Positions 49,601-60,859 of a stretch of DNA of 64,000 nt are shown here, one piece after another. The DNA comes from Salvelinus alpinus (taxonomy: Eukaryota; Chordata; Actinopteri; Salmoniformes; Salmonidae). Every line of letters starts with the position of its first letter. The stretch's first letter is position 1. The stretch spans positions 90,862,880 to 90,926,879 of the forward strand of contig NC_092091.1 in assembly GCF_045679555.1 (NCBI RefSeq). The letters are read 5' to 3'. Position numbers and translations under genes: made by a program. The notes below the pieces were generated by a model. That model did not search any database. It saw only the letters and a program-made list of their open reading frames with translations, and was not told the origin of the DNA.

Positions 49601-52600
49601 GGGAAGTGTTCCCTGGTCCTGTCTGGTCAGCCAGTCTACTGATAGAGGGAAGTGTTCTCTGGTCCTGTCTGGTCAGCCAGTCTACTGATAGAGGGAAGTG
49701 TTCTCTGGTCCTGTCTGGTCAGCCTGTCTACTGATAGAGGGAAGTGTTCTCTGGTCCTGTCTGGTCAGCCAGTCTACTGATAGAGGGAAGTGTCCTCTGG
49801 TCCTGTCTGGTCAGCCAGTCTACTGATAGAGGGAAGCGTCCACTGGTCCTGTCTGGTCCACCAGTCTACTGATAGAGGGAAGTGTTCTCTGGTCCTGTCT
49901 GGTCAGCCAGTCTACTGATAGAGGGAAATGTTCTCTGGTCCTGTCTGGTTAGCCTGTCTACTGATAGAGGGAAGTGTTCTCTGGTCCTGTCTGGTCAGCC
50001 AGTCTACTGATAGATGGAAGTGTTCTCTGGTCCTGTCTGGTCAGCCAGTCTACTGATAGAGGGAAGTGTTCTCTGGTCCTGTCTGGTCAGCCTGTCTACT
50101 GATAGAGGGAAGTGTTCTCTGGTCCTGTCTGGTCAGCCAGTCTACTGATAGAGGGAAGTGGTCTCTGGTCCTGTCTGGTCAGCCAGTCTACTGATAGAGG
50201 GAAGTTTTCTCTGGTCCTGTCTGGTCAGCCAGTCTACTGATAGAGGGAAGTGTTCTCTGGTCCTGTCTGGTCAGCCAGTCTACTGATAGAGGGAAGTGTT
50301 CTCTGGTCCTGTCTGGTCAGCCAGTCTACTGATGGAGGGAAGTGTCATCTGGTCCTGTCTGGTCAGCCAGTCTACTGATAGAGGGAAGTGTTCTCTGGTC
50401 CTGTCTGGTCAGCCAGTCTACTGATAGAGGGAAGTGTTCTCTGGTCCTGTCTGGTCAGCCAGTCTACTGATAGAGGGAAGTGTTCTCTGGTCCTGTCTGG
50501 TCAGCCTGTCTACTGATAGAGGGAAGTGTTCTCTGGTCCTGTCTGGTCAGCCAGTCTACTGATAGAGGGAAGTGTTCTCTGGTCCTGTCTGGTCAGCCAG
50601 TCTACTGATGGAGGGAAGTGTCCTCTGGTCCTGTCTGGTCAGCCAGTCTACTGATAGAGGGAAGTGTTCTCTGGTCCTGTCTGGTCAGCCAGTCTACTGA
50701 TAGAGGGAAGTGTCCTCTGGTCCTGTCTGGTCAGCCAGTCTACTGATAGAGGGAAGTGTTCTCTGGTCCTGTCTGGTCAGCCAGTCTACTGATAGAGGGA
50801 AGTGTTCCCTGGTCCTGTCTGGTCAGCCAGTCTACTGATAGAGGGAAGTGTTCTCTGGTCCTGTCTGGTCAGCCAGTCTACTGATAGAGGGAAGTGTCCT
50901 CTGGTCCTGTCTGGTCAGCCAGTCTACTGATAGAGGGACGCGTCCACTGGTCCTGTCTGGTCCACCAGTCTACTGATAGAGGGAGTGTTCTCTGGTCCTG
51001 TCTGGTCAGCCAGTCTACTGATAGAGGGAAATGTTCTCTGGTCCTGTCTGGTTAGCCTGTCTACTGATAGAGGGAAGTGTTCTCTGGTCCTGTCTGGTCA
51101 GCCAGTCTACTGATAGATGGAAGTGTTCTCTGGTCCTGTCTGGTCAGCCTGTCTACTGATAGAGGGACGTGTTCTCTGGTCCTGTCTGGTCAGCCAGTCT
51201 ACTGATAGAGGGAAGTGTCCTCTGGTCCTGTCTGGCCAGCCAGTCTACTGATAGAGGGAAGTGTTCTCTGGTCCTGTCTGGTCAGCCAGTCTACTGATAG
51301 AGGGAAATGTTCTCTGGTCCTGTCTGGTCAGCCAGTCTACTAATAGAGGGAAGTGTCCTCTGGTCCTGTCTGGTCATCCTGTCTACTGATAGAGGGAAGT
51401 GTTCTCTGGTCCTGTCTGGTCAGCCTGTCTACTGATAGAGGGAAGTGTTCTCTGGTCCTGTCTGGTCAGCCAGTCTACTGATAGAGGGAAGTGTTCTCTG
51501 GTCCTGTCTGGTCAGCCTGTCTACTGATAGAGGGAAGTGTTCTCTGGTCCTGTCTGGTCAGCCAGTCTACTGATAGAGGGAAGTGGTCTCTGGTCCTGTC
51601 TGGTCAGCCAGTCTACTGATAGAGGGAAGTGTTCTCTGGTCCTGTCTGGTCAGCCAGTCTACTGATAGAGGGAAGTGTTCTCTGGTCCTGTCTGGTCAGC
51701 CAGTCTACTGATGGAGGGAAGTGTCCTCTGGTCCTGTCTGGTCAGCCAGTCTACTGATAGAGGGAAGTGTTCTCTGGTCCTGTCTGGTCAGCCAGTCTAC
51801 TGATAGAGGGAAGTGTTCTCTGGTCCTGTCTGGTCAGCCAGTCTACTGATAGAGGGAAGTGTTCTCTGGTCCTGTCTGGTCAGCCAGTCTACTGATAGAG
51901 GGAAGTGTTCTCTGGTCCTGTCTGGTCAGCCAGTCTACTGATAGAGGGAAGTGTTCCCTGGTCCTGTCTGGTCAGCCAGTCTACTGATAGAGGGAAGTGT
52001 TCTCTGGTCCTGTCTGGTCAGCCAGTCTACTGATAGAGGGAAGTGTTCTCTGGTCCTGTCTGGTCAGCCTGTCTACTGATAGAGGGAAGTGTTCTCTGGT
52101 CCTGTCTGGTCAGCCGGTCTACTGATAGAGGGAAGTGTCCTCTGGTCCTGTCTGGTCAGCCAGTCTACTGATAGAGGGAAGCGTCCACTGGTCCTGTCTG
52201 GTCCACCAGTCTACTGATAGAGGGAAGTGTTCTCTGGTCCTGTCTGGTCAGCCAGTCTACTGATAGAGGGAAGTGTTCTCTGGTCCTGTCTGGTTAGCCT
52301 GTCTACTGATAGAGGGAAGTGTTCTCTGGTCCTGTCTGGTCAGCCAGTCTACTGATAGATGGAAGTGTTCTCTGGTCCTGTCTGGTCAGCCTGTCTACTG
52401 ATAGAGGGACGTGTTCTCTGGTCCTGTCTGGTCAGCCAGTCTACTGATAGAGGGAAGTGTCCTCTGGTCCTGTCTGGCCAGCCAGTCTACTGATAGAGGG
52501 AAGTGTTCTCTGGTCCTGTCTGGTCAGCCAGTCTACTGATAGAGGGAAATGTTCTCTGGTCCTGTCTGGTCAGCCAGTCTACTGATAGAGGGAAGTGTCC

Positions 52601-55120
52601 TCTGGTCCTGGCTGGTCATCCTGTCTACTGATAGAGGGAAGTGTTCTCTGGTCCTGTCTGGTCAGCCTGTCTACTGATAGAGGGAAGTGTTCTCTGGTCC
52701 TGTCTGGTCAGCCAGTCTACTGATAGAGGGAAGTGTTCTCTGGTCCTGTCTGGTCAGCCTGTCTACTGATAGAGGGAAGTGTTCTCTGGTCCTGTCTGGT
52801 CAGCCAGTCTACTGATAGAGGGAAGTGGTCTCTAGTCCTGTCTGGTCAGCCAGTCTACTGATAGAGGGAAGTGTTCTCTGGTCCTGTCTGGTCAGCCAGT
52901 CTACTGATAGAGGGAAGTGTTCTCTGGTCCTGTCTGGTCAGCCAGTCTACTGATAGAGGGAAGTGTTCTCTGGTCCTGTCTGGTCAGCTAGTCTACTGAT
53001 GGAGGGAAGTGTCCTCTGGTCCTGTCTGGTCAGCCAGTCTACTGATAGAGGGAAGTGTTCTCTGGTCCTGTCTGGTCAGCCAGTCTACTGATAGAGGGAA
53101 GTGTTCTCTGGTCCTGTCTGGTCAGCCAGTCTACTGATAGAGGGAAGTGTTCTCTGGTCCTGTCTGGTCAGCCAGTCTACTGATAGAGGGAAGTGTTCTC
53201 TGGTCCTGTCTGGTCAGCCAGTCTACTGATAGTGGGAAGTGTTCTCTGGTCCTGTCTGGTCAGCCAGTCTACTGATAGAGGGAAGTGTTCTCTGGTCCTG
53301 TCTGGTCAGCCAGTCTACTGATAGAGGGAAGTGTTCTCTGGTCCTGTCTGGTCAGCCTGTCTACTGATAGAGGGAAGTGTTCTCTGGTCCTGTCTGGTCA
53401 GCCAGTCTACTGATAGAGGGAAGTGTTCTCTGGTCCTGTCTGGTCAGCCAGTCTACTGATAGAGGGAAGTGTTCTCTGGTCCTGTCTGGTCAGCCAGTCT
53501 ACTGATAGAGGGAAGTGTTCCCTGGTCCTGTCTTGTCAGCCAGTCTACTGATAGAGGGAAGTGTTCTCTGGTCCTGTCTGGTCAGCCAGTCTACTGATAG
53601 AGGGAAGTGTTCTCTGGTCCTGTCTGGTCAGCCTGTCTACTGATAGAGGGACGTGTTCTCTGGTCCTGTCTGGTCAGCCAGTCTACTGATAGAGGGAAGT
53701 GTTCTCTGGTCCTGTCTGGTCAGCCAGTCTACTGATAGAGGGAAGTGTTCTCTGGTCCTGTCTGGTCAGCCAGTCTACTGATAGAGGGAAGTGTTCCCTG
53801 GTCCTGTCTTGTCAGCCAGTCTACTGATAGAGGGAAGTGTTCTATGGTCCTGTCTGGTCAGCCAGTCTACTGATAGAGGGAAGTGTTCTCTGGTCCTGTC
53901 TGGTCAGCCTGTCTACTGATAGAGGGAAGTGTTCTCTGGTCCTGTCTGGTCAGCCAGTCTACTGATAGAGGGAAGTGTTCTCTGGTCCTGTCTGGTCAGC
54001 CAGTCTACTGATAGAGGGAAGTGTTCTCTGGTCCTGTCTGGTCAGCCAGTCTACTGATAGAGGGAAGTGTTCTCTGGTCCTGTCTGGTCAGCCAGTCTAC
54101 TGATAGAGGGAAGTGTTCTCTGGTCCTGTCTGGTCAGCCTGTCTACTGATAGAGGGAAGTGTTCTCTGGTCCTGTCTGGTCAGCCAGTCTACTGATAGAG
54201 GGAAGTGTTCTCTGGTCCTGTCTGGTCAGCCAGTCTACTGATAGAGGGAAGTGTTCTCTGGTCCTGTCTGGTCAGCCAGTCTACTGATAGAGGGAAGTGT
54301 TCTCTGGTCCTGTCTGGTCAGCCTGTCTACTGATAGAGGGAAGTGTTCTCTGGTCCTGTCTGGTCAGCCAGTCTACTGATAGAGGGAAGTGTTCTCTGGT
54401 CCTGTCTGGTCAGCCAGTCTACTGATAGAGGGAAGTGTTCTCTGGTCCTGTCTGGTCAGCCAGTCTACTGATAGAGGGAAGTGTTCCCTGGTCCTGTCTT
54501 GTCAGCCAGTCTACTGATAGAGGGAAGTGTTCTCTGGTCCTGTCTGGTCAGCCAGTCTACTGATAGAGGGAAGTGTTCTCTGGTCCTGTCTGGTCAGCCT
54601 GTCTACTGATAGAGGGAAGTGTTCTCTGGTCCTGTCTGGTCAGCCAGTCTACTGATAGAGGGAAGTGTTCTCTGGTCCTGTCTGGTCAGCCAGTCTACTG
54701 ATAGAGGGAAGTGTTCTCTGGTCCTGTCTGGTCAGCCAGTCTACTGATAGAGGGAAGTGTTCTCTGGTCCTGTCTGGTCAGCCAGTCTACTGATAGAGGG
54801 AAGTGTTCTCTGGTCCTGTCTGGTCAGCCTGTCTACTGATAGAGGGAAGTGTTCTCTGGTCCTGTCTGGTCAGCCAGTCTACTGATAGAGGGAAGTGTTC
54901 TCTGGTCCTGTCTGGTCAGCCAGTCTACTGATAGAGGGAAGTGTTCTCTGGTCCTGTCTGGTCAGCCAGTCTACTGATAGAGGGAAGTGTTCTCTGGTCC
55001 TGTCTGGTCAGCCTGTCTACTGATAGAGGGAAGTGTTCTCTGGTCCTGTCTGGTCAGCCAGTCTACTGATAGAGGGAAGTGTTCTCTGGTCCTGTCTGGT
55101 CAGCCAGTCTACTGATAGAT
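43657..55120. repeat. 46-bp minisatellite array, about 249 copies (11.5 kb), in hmx1 intron
   Basis: The unit contains agtctactgatagagggaag and tgttctctggtcctgtctgg plus tcagcc. Units differ at a few sites (gtgtcc, gcatcc, cgtccactgg, gcctgtc, ccaccag, aaatg). At least two 45-bp units are present (agggagtgttctc near 48,636 and 50,981). A 51-unit block is tandemly duplicated (47,675-50,019 and 50,020 to about 52,365), and 27-unit and 15-unit higher-order periods are also visible. The left edge lies inside a gtgcactac dispersed repeat copy. No open frame persists. Confidence 0.97.
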
Positions 55121-55144
55121 GGAGAGGTTCAATGAGTGTCTGTC

Positions 55145-56965
55145 TGTCTGTCTGTCTGTCTAAAATAGTGTACTAGATAGGGAATAGGGCCCTGGTCTAA
55201 AATAGTGTACTAGATAGGGAATAGGGCCCTGGTCTAAAATAGTGTACTAGATAGGGAATAGGGCTCTGGTCACTAGTAGTTCACTATATAGGGAAAAGGG
55301 CCCTGGTCACTAGATGTGCACTATATAGGGAATAGGGCTCTGGTCACTAGTAGTGCACTATATAGGGAATAGGGTTCTGGTCACTAGTAGTTCACTATAT
55401 AGGGAATAGGGCTCTGGTCACTAGTAGTTCACTATATAGGGAATAGGGCTCTGGGCACTAGTAGTTCACTATATAGTGAATAGGGCTCTGGTCTAAAGTA
55501 GTTCACTATATAGGGAATAGGGCCCTGGTCACTACTAGTTCACTATATAGGGAATAGGGCTCTGGTCACTAGTTGTTCACTATATAGGGAATAGGGCTCT
55601 GGTCACTAGTAGTTCACTATATAGGGAATAGGGCTCTGGTCACTAGTAGTTCACTATATAGGGAATAGGGCTCTGGTCACTAGTAGTTCACTATGTAGGG
55701 AATAGGGCCCTGGTCACTAGTAGTTCACTATACAGGGAATAAGGCTCTGGTCTCTAGTAGTTCACTATATAGGGAATAGTGCTCTGGTCACTAGTAGTTC
55801 ACTATATAGGGAATAGGGCTCTGGTCACTAGTTGTTCACTATATAGGGAATAGGGCTCTGGTCACTAGTAGTTCACTATATAGGGAATAGGGCTCTGGTC
55901 ACTAGTAGTTCACTATATAGGGAATAGGGCTCTGGTCACTAGTAGTTCACTATGTAGGGAATAGGGCCCTGGTCACTAGTAGTTCACTATACAGGGAATA
56001 AGGCTCTGGTCTCTAGTAGTTCACTATATAGGGAATAGTGCTCTGGTCACTAGTAGTTCACTATATAGGGAATAGGGCTCTGGTCACTAGTAGTTCACTA
56101 TATAGGGAATAGGGCTCTGGGCACTAGTAGTTCACTATATACTGAATAGGGCTCTGGTCACTAGTAGTTCACTATATAGGGAATAGGTTTCTGGTCACTA
56201 GTAGTTCACTATATAGGGAATAGGGCTCTGGTCACCAGTAGTTCACTATATAGGGAATAGGGCTCTGGTCACTAGTAGTTCACTATATAGGGAATAGGGC
56301 TCTGGTCACTAGTAGTTCACTATATAGGGAATAGGGCTCTGGTCACTAGTAGTTCACTATATAGGGAATAGGGCTCTGGTCACTAGTAGTTCACTATATA
56401 GGGAATAGGGCTCTGGTCACGAGTAGTTCACTATATAGGGAATAGGGCTCTGGTCACTAGTAGTGCACTATATAGGGAATAGGGCTCTAGTCACTAGTAG
56501 TGCACTATATAGGGAATAGGGCTCTGGTCACTAGTAGTTCACTATATAGGGAATAGGGCTCTGGTCACTAGTAGTGCACTATATAGGGAATAGGGCTCTG
56601 GTCACTAGTAGTTCACTATATAGGGAATAGGGCTCTGGTCACTAGTAGTTCACTATATAGGGAATAGGGCTCTGGTCTCTAGTAGTTCACTATGTAGGGA
56701 ATAGGGCCCTAGGTCAGAAGTAGTTCACTATATAGGGAATAGGGTTCTGGACACTAGTAGTTCACTATATAGGGAATAGGGCTCTGGTCACTAGTAGTGC
56801 ACTATATAGGGAATAGGGCTCTGGTCACTAGTAGTTCACCATATAGGGAATAGGGCTCTGGTCACTAGTAGTTCACTATATAGGGAATAGGGCTCTGGTC
56901 ACTAGTAGTTCACTATGTAGGGAATAGGGCCCTAGGTCAAAGGTAGTGCACTATTTAGGGAATTG
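55145..56965. repeat. 37-bp minisatellite array, about 49 copies, in hmx1 intron
   Basis: Unit agtagttcactatatagggaa plus tagggctctggtcact without its last base is a 37-bp tandem version of the dispersed gtgcactatatagggaatagg motif. The first units (aaaatagtgtactagatagg) and last units (aggtagtgcactatttaggg) are closest to the dispersed form. A seven-unit block of variants starting near 55,572 recurs near 55,831, an offset of 259 bp. Confidence 0.96.
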
Positions 56966-57292
56966 TACTTTTCAGAATGGGTAGGCACCCTGACCACCTT
57001 GGTTATCTCTCCATCAGTTATCTCTCCATCAGTTATCTCGACACCCTGTTATCTCTCCATCAGTTCTCTCTACACCATGTTATCTCTCCATTGGTTATCT
57101 CTCCATCAGTTCTCTCTCCGTCCTATTACTCTTTAAGCTCAAAGATTAACTATAGCTATAGGCCTATATTTTAACCCTTTGATTTTTGGCCAACTTCTGT
57201 TCTCAGCAACAGCCTATTTAAATCATTCTGACTTTGATGCCATGTGTCCATATTCGATTCACATTTTAATAATGTTGTATTTTTTTCCACAG

Positions 57293-57921
57293 ATCCCACA
57301 GAGGACAGTAGATGCTCAGATGCCCGTTGCTGCTCCCACTCAGCCAGCGACCGAGACTCCGTCTCTCCCGCGGTGTCAGAAGAACTCACTGAAGGCAGCA
57401 ACAAAACGGGACGGAAAACGGCAGACAGCAGCCTGACCGACGACAACGACGAGACGCAGAATGCCTTTGACGATCAGTCGGACCCGGAAGCCCCTCTGGA
57501 CCAGAGCTCTATCCGGAAGAAGAAAAGTAGAACCGTTTTCAGTCGGAGTCAGGTGTTTCAGTTGGAGTCGACGTTCGATACGAAACGGTACCTCAGCAGT
57601 TCTGAACGGGCAGGTATCGCGGCCTCTCTCCACCTAACGGAAACGCAGGTGAAAATCTGGTTCCAGAACCGACGGAATAAATGGAAGAGACAGCTGGCGG
57701 CGGATCTAGAGGCCGCAAACGTTTCCCGCTCGTCCCGACGGATAGTCAGAGTTCCGATTCTATATCACGAAAGCAACACGCCCTCGACGTTGCGTTTCAA
57801 CATCGACGTGTCCCAGGTCTCCCCACCGTTGATGAATTTCTCAAACCCTATGAACTATCCCTTCTCTTCGTTCGCTCACTCCGTGAGTTTACTACGCTCG
57901 CAAATGACCGGGTTGGTGTAA
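57293..57921 (+). CDS. hmx1: hmx1 exon 2: HMX homeodomain and C-terminus
   Basis: Completes a 327-residue nuclear DNA-binding protein (stop TAA 57,919-57,921). The acceptor restores codon 119 in phase. After an acidic, Ser-rich stretch with SDRDS (a family motif), the 60-residue homeodomain spans residues 194-253 (57,517-57,696). It has Arg5, Phe8, Leu16, Phe20, Trp48, Phe49, Gln50, Asn51 and Arg53 in place and the HMX signature [13 protein letters not shown]. The conserved segment VRVPILYHE follows. The protein ends [10 protein letters not shown], close to the human HMX1 end (LRAQMPGLV from memory) and unlike HMX2 or HMX3, which is the main reason for the hmx1 call. Known vertebrate Hmx1 acts in eye, ear and craniofacial development and binds CAAGTG-type sites. 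All key residues are intact, so the gene looks functional if its long intron is spliced. Confidence 0.92.
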
Positions 57922-58279
57922 AGACCAATTATCGAACTTTCATTTTTTTTTGTTCACGTCATATCATCATTTATTCAATTATTGAAGATAGGGGAATCGT
58001 GCAATAACAATACCTGCAATGGCCGCTGAAAACCAAACAAGTTAATTAAACAGTGTGAAGAAATGGCCTCAGACTCACAAATGATCGCGGTGTTTTTTAA
58101 TGTTGTAATTGTAGTACTTTACATATCTACTTGTATTATATTATCACCACACTAGATAATTATAGTGTTGTGCCGGCCCACATTGGTATGTTTTTTAATA
58201 CACACTTATTTGTACAAAGACTTTTATATCCAAAGCCAGTTTCTAACGTCACTTTTTCCCCCCACACAATATATCTCTA

Positions 58280-58285
58280 AATAAA
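58280..58285 (+). terminator. Candidate hmx1 polyadenylation signal (AATAAA)
   Basis: AATAAA lies 359 bp after the hmx1 stop codon. It is followed about 20-35 bp later by a GT-rich run (gtgtgtgtgtgtgtttgtct), the expected downstream element. It is the first such combination that I find after the stop. Confidence 0.6.
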
Positions 58286-58329
58286 CGAATCACAAGATAT
58301 GAGTGAAGTGTGTGTGTGTGTGTTTGTCT

Positions 58330-59125
58330 CTGCTGTTGTCCTGTGTGTCCTCCGGCAACGTGTTTGGGGTCAATTTCGTGCTATTTTGACTAAAATCCAG
58401 AGTTGAACCTGCGTGAGATTCGATTGATCAACTGTAGCCTAAAGTTGATCAATCCATGTGAAATTGTAAAGTCATTTGATTGTAATTTTGATCGGAATTG
58501 ACCCAATCTTTTTGGCTCCTCCATGACTATAGACTACACATATAGACTACTACATTTTATGTCGCCAGTTTTACTTCCGTCGAATAGACGCCAACGAGGA
58601 CAGAATAAGTAGCATGCAGCTAATGGCTATTTCGGACACATATCAGCGTATTGGCCTTCACTTAAAACACAAGTTCATTCGAAAAGTTACAAAATGAAGT
58701 GTGTAGCCTAAATCTGTAGGGGAGCGGAGAAGAAAACAAAAATGCCTTTTTGAAAGCTATATATTTAAAAAAAGAAGCTCCCGACACGTTTCCATGTTTT
58801 ACCCCAGCGGGAAAACAACATTTGACTTCATAGAATTATGTTTTAACATGGCCATGCCCGGCATGCAGACCCAACATGCTCTCTGCCCTGCAACTGAACT
58901 GCCCTCCTCACTTTAGGACGGAAAAAACATCCGTCTCTCCATTACAGGAAATATGGTATGATGTCATCCTTCATATTTATAAACACGCGCGGGGGTCATC
59001 GAAAGGACGTTGGTGAGAACAAATGAATTATAGGCACTGTTACATAACATGACATCACGCTACTACAACACCAGGCCCGAGCTGGCTGGCAGCTGGCAAG
59101 TTGTGAATGTGGGCCTCGGTAGACT
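58330..59125. other. hmx1-hmx4 intergenic sequence, no gene seen
   Basis: About 800 bp of AT-rich, non-tandem sequence. It could contain shared control elements of the two genes, but nothing can be shown from this sequence alone. Confidence 0.4.
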
Positions 59126-59129
59126 ACAC

Positions 59130-59918
59130 GACTCTATAAGAAACAGTTGAATAATATATAGTTGGTTTATAGATCTATATGGTAGGCCTCATATTTCTAG
59201 ATGGCCCGTAGTAGGCTACTGTATAAGAAACAGTTGAATAATATATAGTTGGTTTATAGATCTATATGGTAGGCCTCATATTTCTAGATGGCCCGTAGTA
59301 GGCTACTGTATAAGAAACAGTTGAACAATATATAGTTGGTTTATAGATCTATATGGTAGGCCTCATATTTCTAGATGGCCCGTAGTAGGCTACTGTATAA
59401 GAAACAGTTGAACAATATATAGTTGGTTTATAGATCTATATGGTAGGCCTCATATTTCTAGATGGCCCGTAGTAGGCTACTGTATAAGAAACAGTTGAAC
59501 AATATATAGTTGGTTTATAGATCTATATGGTAGGCCTCATATTTCTAGATGGCCCGTAGTAGGCTACTGTATAAGAAACAGTTGAACAATATATAGTTGG
59601 TTTATAGATCTATATGGTAGGCCTCATATTTCTAGATGGCCCGTAGTAGGCTACTGTATAAGAAACAGTTGAACAATATATAGTTGGTTTATAGATCTAT
59701 ATGGTAGGCCTCATATTTCTAGATGGCCCGTAGTAGGCTACTGTATAAGAAACAGTTGAACAATATATAGTTGGTTTATAGATCTATATGGTAGGCCTCA
59801 TATTTCTAGATGGCCCGTAGTAGGCTACTGTATAAGAAACAGTTGAACAATATATAGTTGGTTTATAGATCTATATGGTAGGCCTCATATTTCTAGATGG
59901 CCCGTAGTAGGCTACTGT
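59130..59918. repeat. 87-bp minisatellite (about 9 copies)
   Basis: Unit contains tataagaaacagttgaacaa, tatatagttggtttatagat and ggcccgtagtaggctactg. The first units have gaataatata and all later ones gaacaatata, so most copies come from one recent expansion. Confidence 0.96.
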
Positions 59919-59921
59919 GGC

Positions 59922-59998
59922 CAGGTCGCAGTTGGAAATTAGAACTTGTTCTCAACTGGACTACCTGGTTAAATAAAGGTGAAATAAAAAATAAAACT
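59922..59998 (+). mobile_element. 3' tail of a LINE/SINE
   Basis: The text gaacttgttctcaactggac then tacctggttaaataaaggtg and an A-rich end is the tail of a family of teleost retroelements. Only about 75 bp remains, fused to the end of the 87-bp array. Confidence 0.6.
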
Positions 59999-60579
59999 AT
60001 GATTATATTTTATTTACAACACAGGTAGACGTTTTATTCAGAGGATTCACGGACTCACTAAAGTAGCCTGTTTTATAATCCGAACTAATAGGCCTTAATG
60101 TGTAGATTATAGCTTTACTGTTTAACAACGCTTTAACTTTGTTGTCATAAATATGTATTTGTTATTATTAAACATTCAGTAGGCTATTGCCTGTATGTGG
60201 GAGACGCCGCTCCTTCGGGAGAAGGATACATGAGATAACTTATTTAGGAGTAAACACATATTTAGGAGTACAACAACACAATGCTGACGATATTCATCAC
60301 AATCAAATCCCATCGAAGACGATAGACGTTTTTGCATTTGGGAGAATGTATGGCCGCGCGGTTTTCCCGGGTAAAATAACGTACACTAATTCAAAATCCT
60401 TCTGCTATGGTTTATCTGTAAAATGGACAAAACATATCGTCACGATTATCATCTCAACAAACAATACAATAGAAGGTTATAGGCCTGGACTTTATTCTGG
60501 ACATTAAACAGTCTTCAATATGCTCAATATCATATGGATAAAAGTAGCCTACCCTAAACACATTCTAGGTCTATATAAA
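59999..60579. other. Unassigned sequence, no gene seen
   Basis: AT-rich sequence without tandem structure. A frame of about 106 codons at 60,187-60,507 begins at a non-ATG codon and shows no recognisable motif. Confidence 0.5.
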
Positions 60580-60778
60580 TAAGTGGCGCAGCGGTCTAAG
60601 GCACTGTATCTCAGTGCTAGAGGTTTCACTACAGACACCCTGGTTCGAATCTAGGCTGTATCACAACCGGCCGTGATTAGGAGTCCCGTAACTCGGCGAA
60701 CAATTGGCCCATCGTCGTCCGGGTTTTGCCGGTGTAGGCTGTCATCGTAAATAATAATTTACAGGCCTAGTTAAACAG
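60580..60778 (+). mobile_element. tRNA-derived SINE, plus strand
   Basis: A box region TGGCGCAGCGGTCTAAGGC and B box GGTTCGAATCT at 60,642-60,652, as in a leucine-tRNA-like head. A body follows with ccggccgtgattaggagtcc and gcccatcgtcgtccgggttt, and then the tail cctagttaaaca. It is the same family as 39,822-40,048, in the other orientation. It is about 200 bp and nearly full length. Confidence 0.87.
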
Positions 60779-60859
60779 GCCTCTGTTCTCCACTATAGAG
60801 TGTAGTCTTCTGGCATAATATTGATTATAGGCCCATACCTCATAGCCTTGTGCAAAACA

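Larger units (their letters stand above)
43034..57292 (+). other. hmx1: hmx1 intron, 14,259 bp, about 93% tandem array
   Basis: Donor GTAAGT at 43,034 and acceptor ttttttccacag ending at 57,292. The order inside is: about 620 bp of ordinary sequence (43,034-43,656) with a short pyrimidine/polyA-containing dispersed fragment near 43,385-43,465; the 46-bp array; the 37-bp array; then about 330 bp up to the acceptor, including irregular ttatctctccatcag repeats at 56,998-57,120. Nothing else coding is seen in it. HMX genes normally have one short intron, as hmx4 does here. Confidence 0.85.

Noticed and set aside
43657-55120. CRISPR-like array
   Set aside because: The 46-bp units are contiguous with no unique spacers, and the context is a vertebrate intron.
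57171-57633. Minus-strand frames overlapping hmx1 exon 2
   Set aside because: Antisense of a conserved coding exon. No independent motif or splice signal supports them.
60580-60778. Possible tRNA gene (A and B boxes present)
   Set aside because: The tRNA-like head is fused to a SINE body and tail, and a second copy lies at 39,822-40,048. It is a retroposon.
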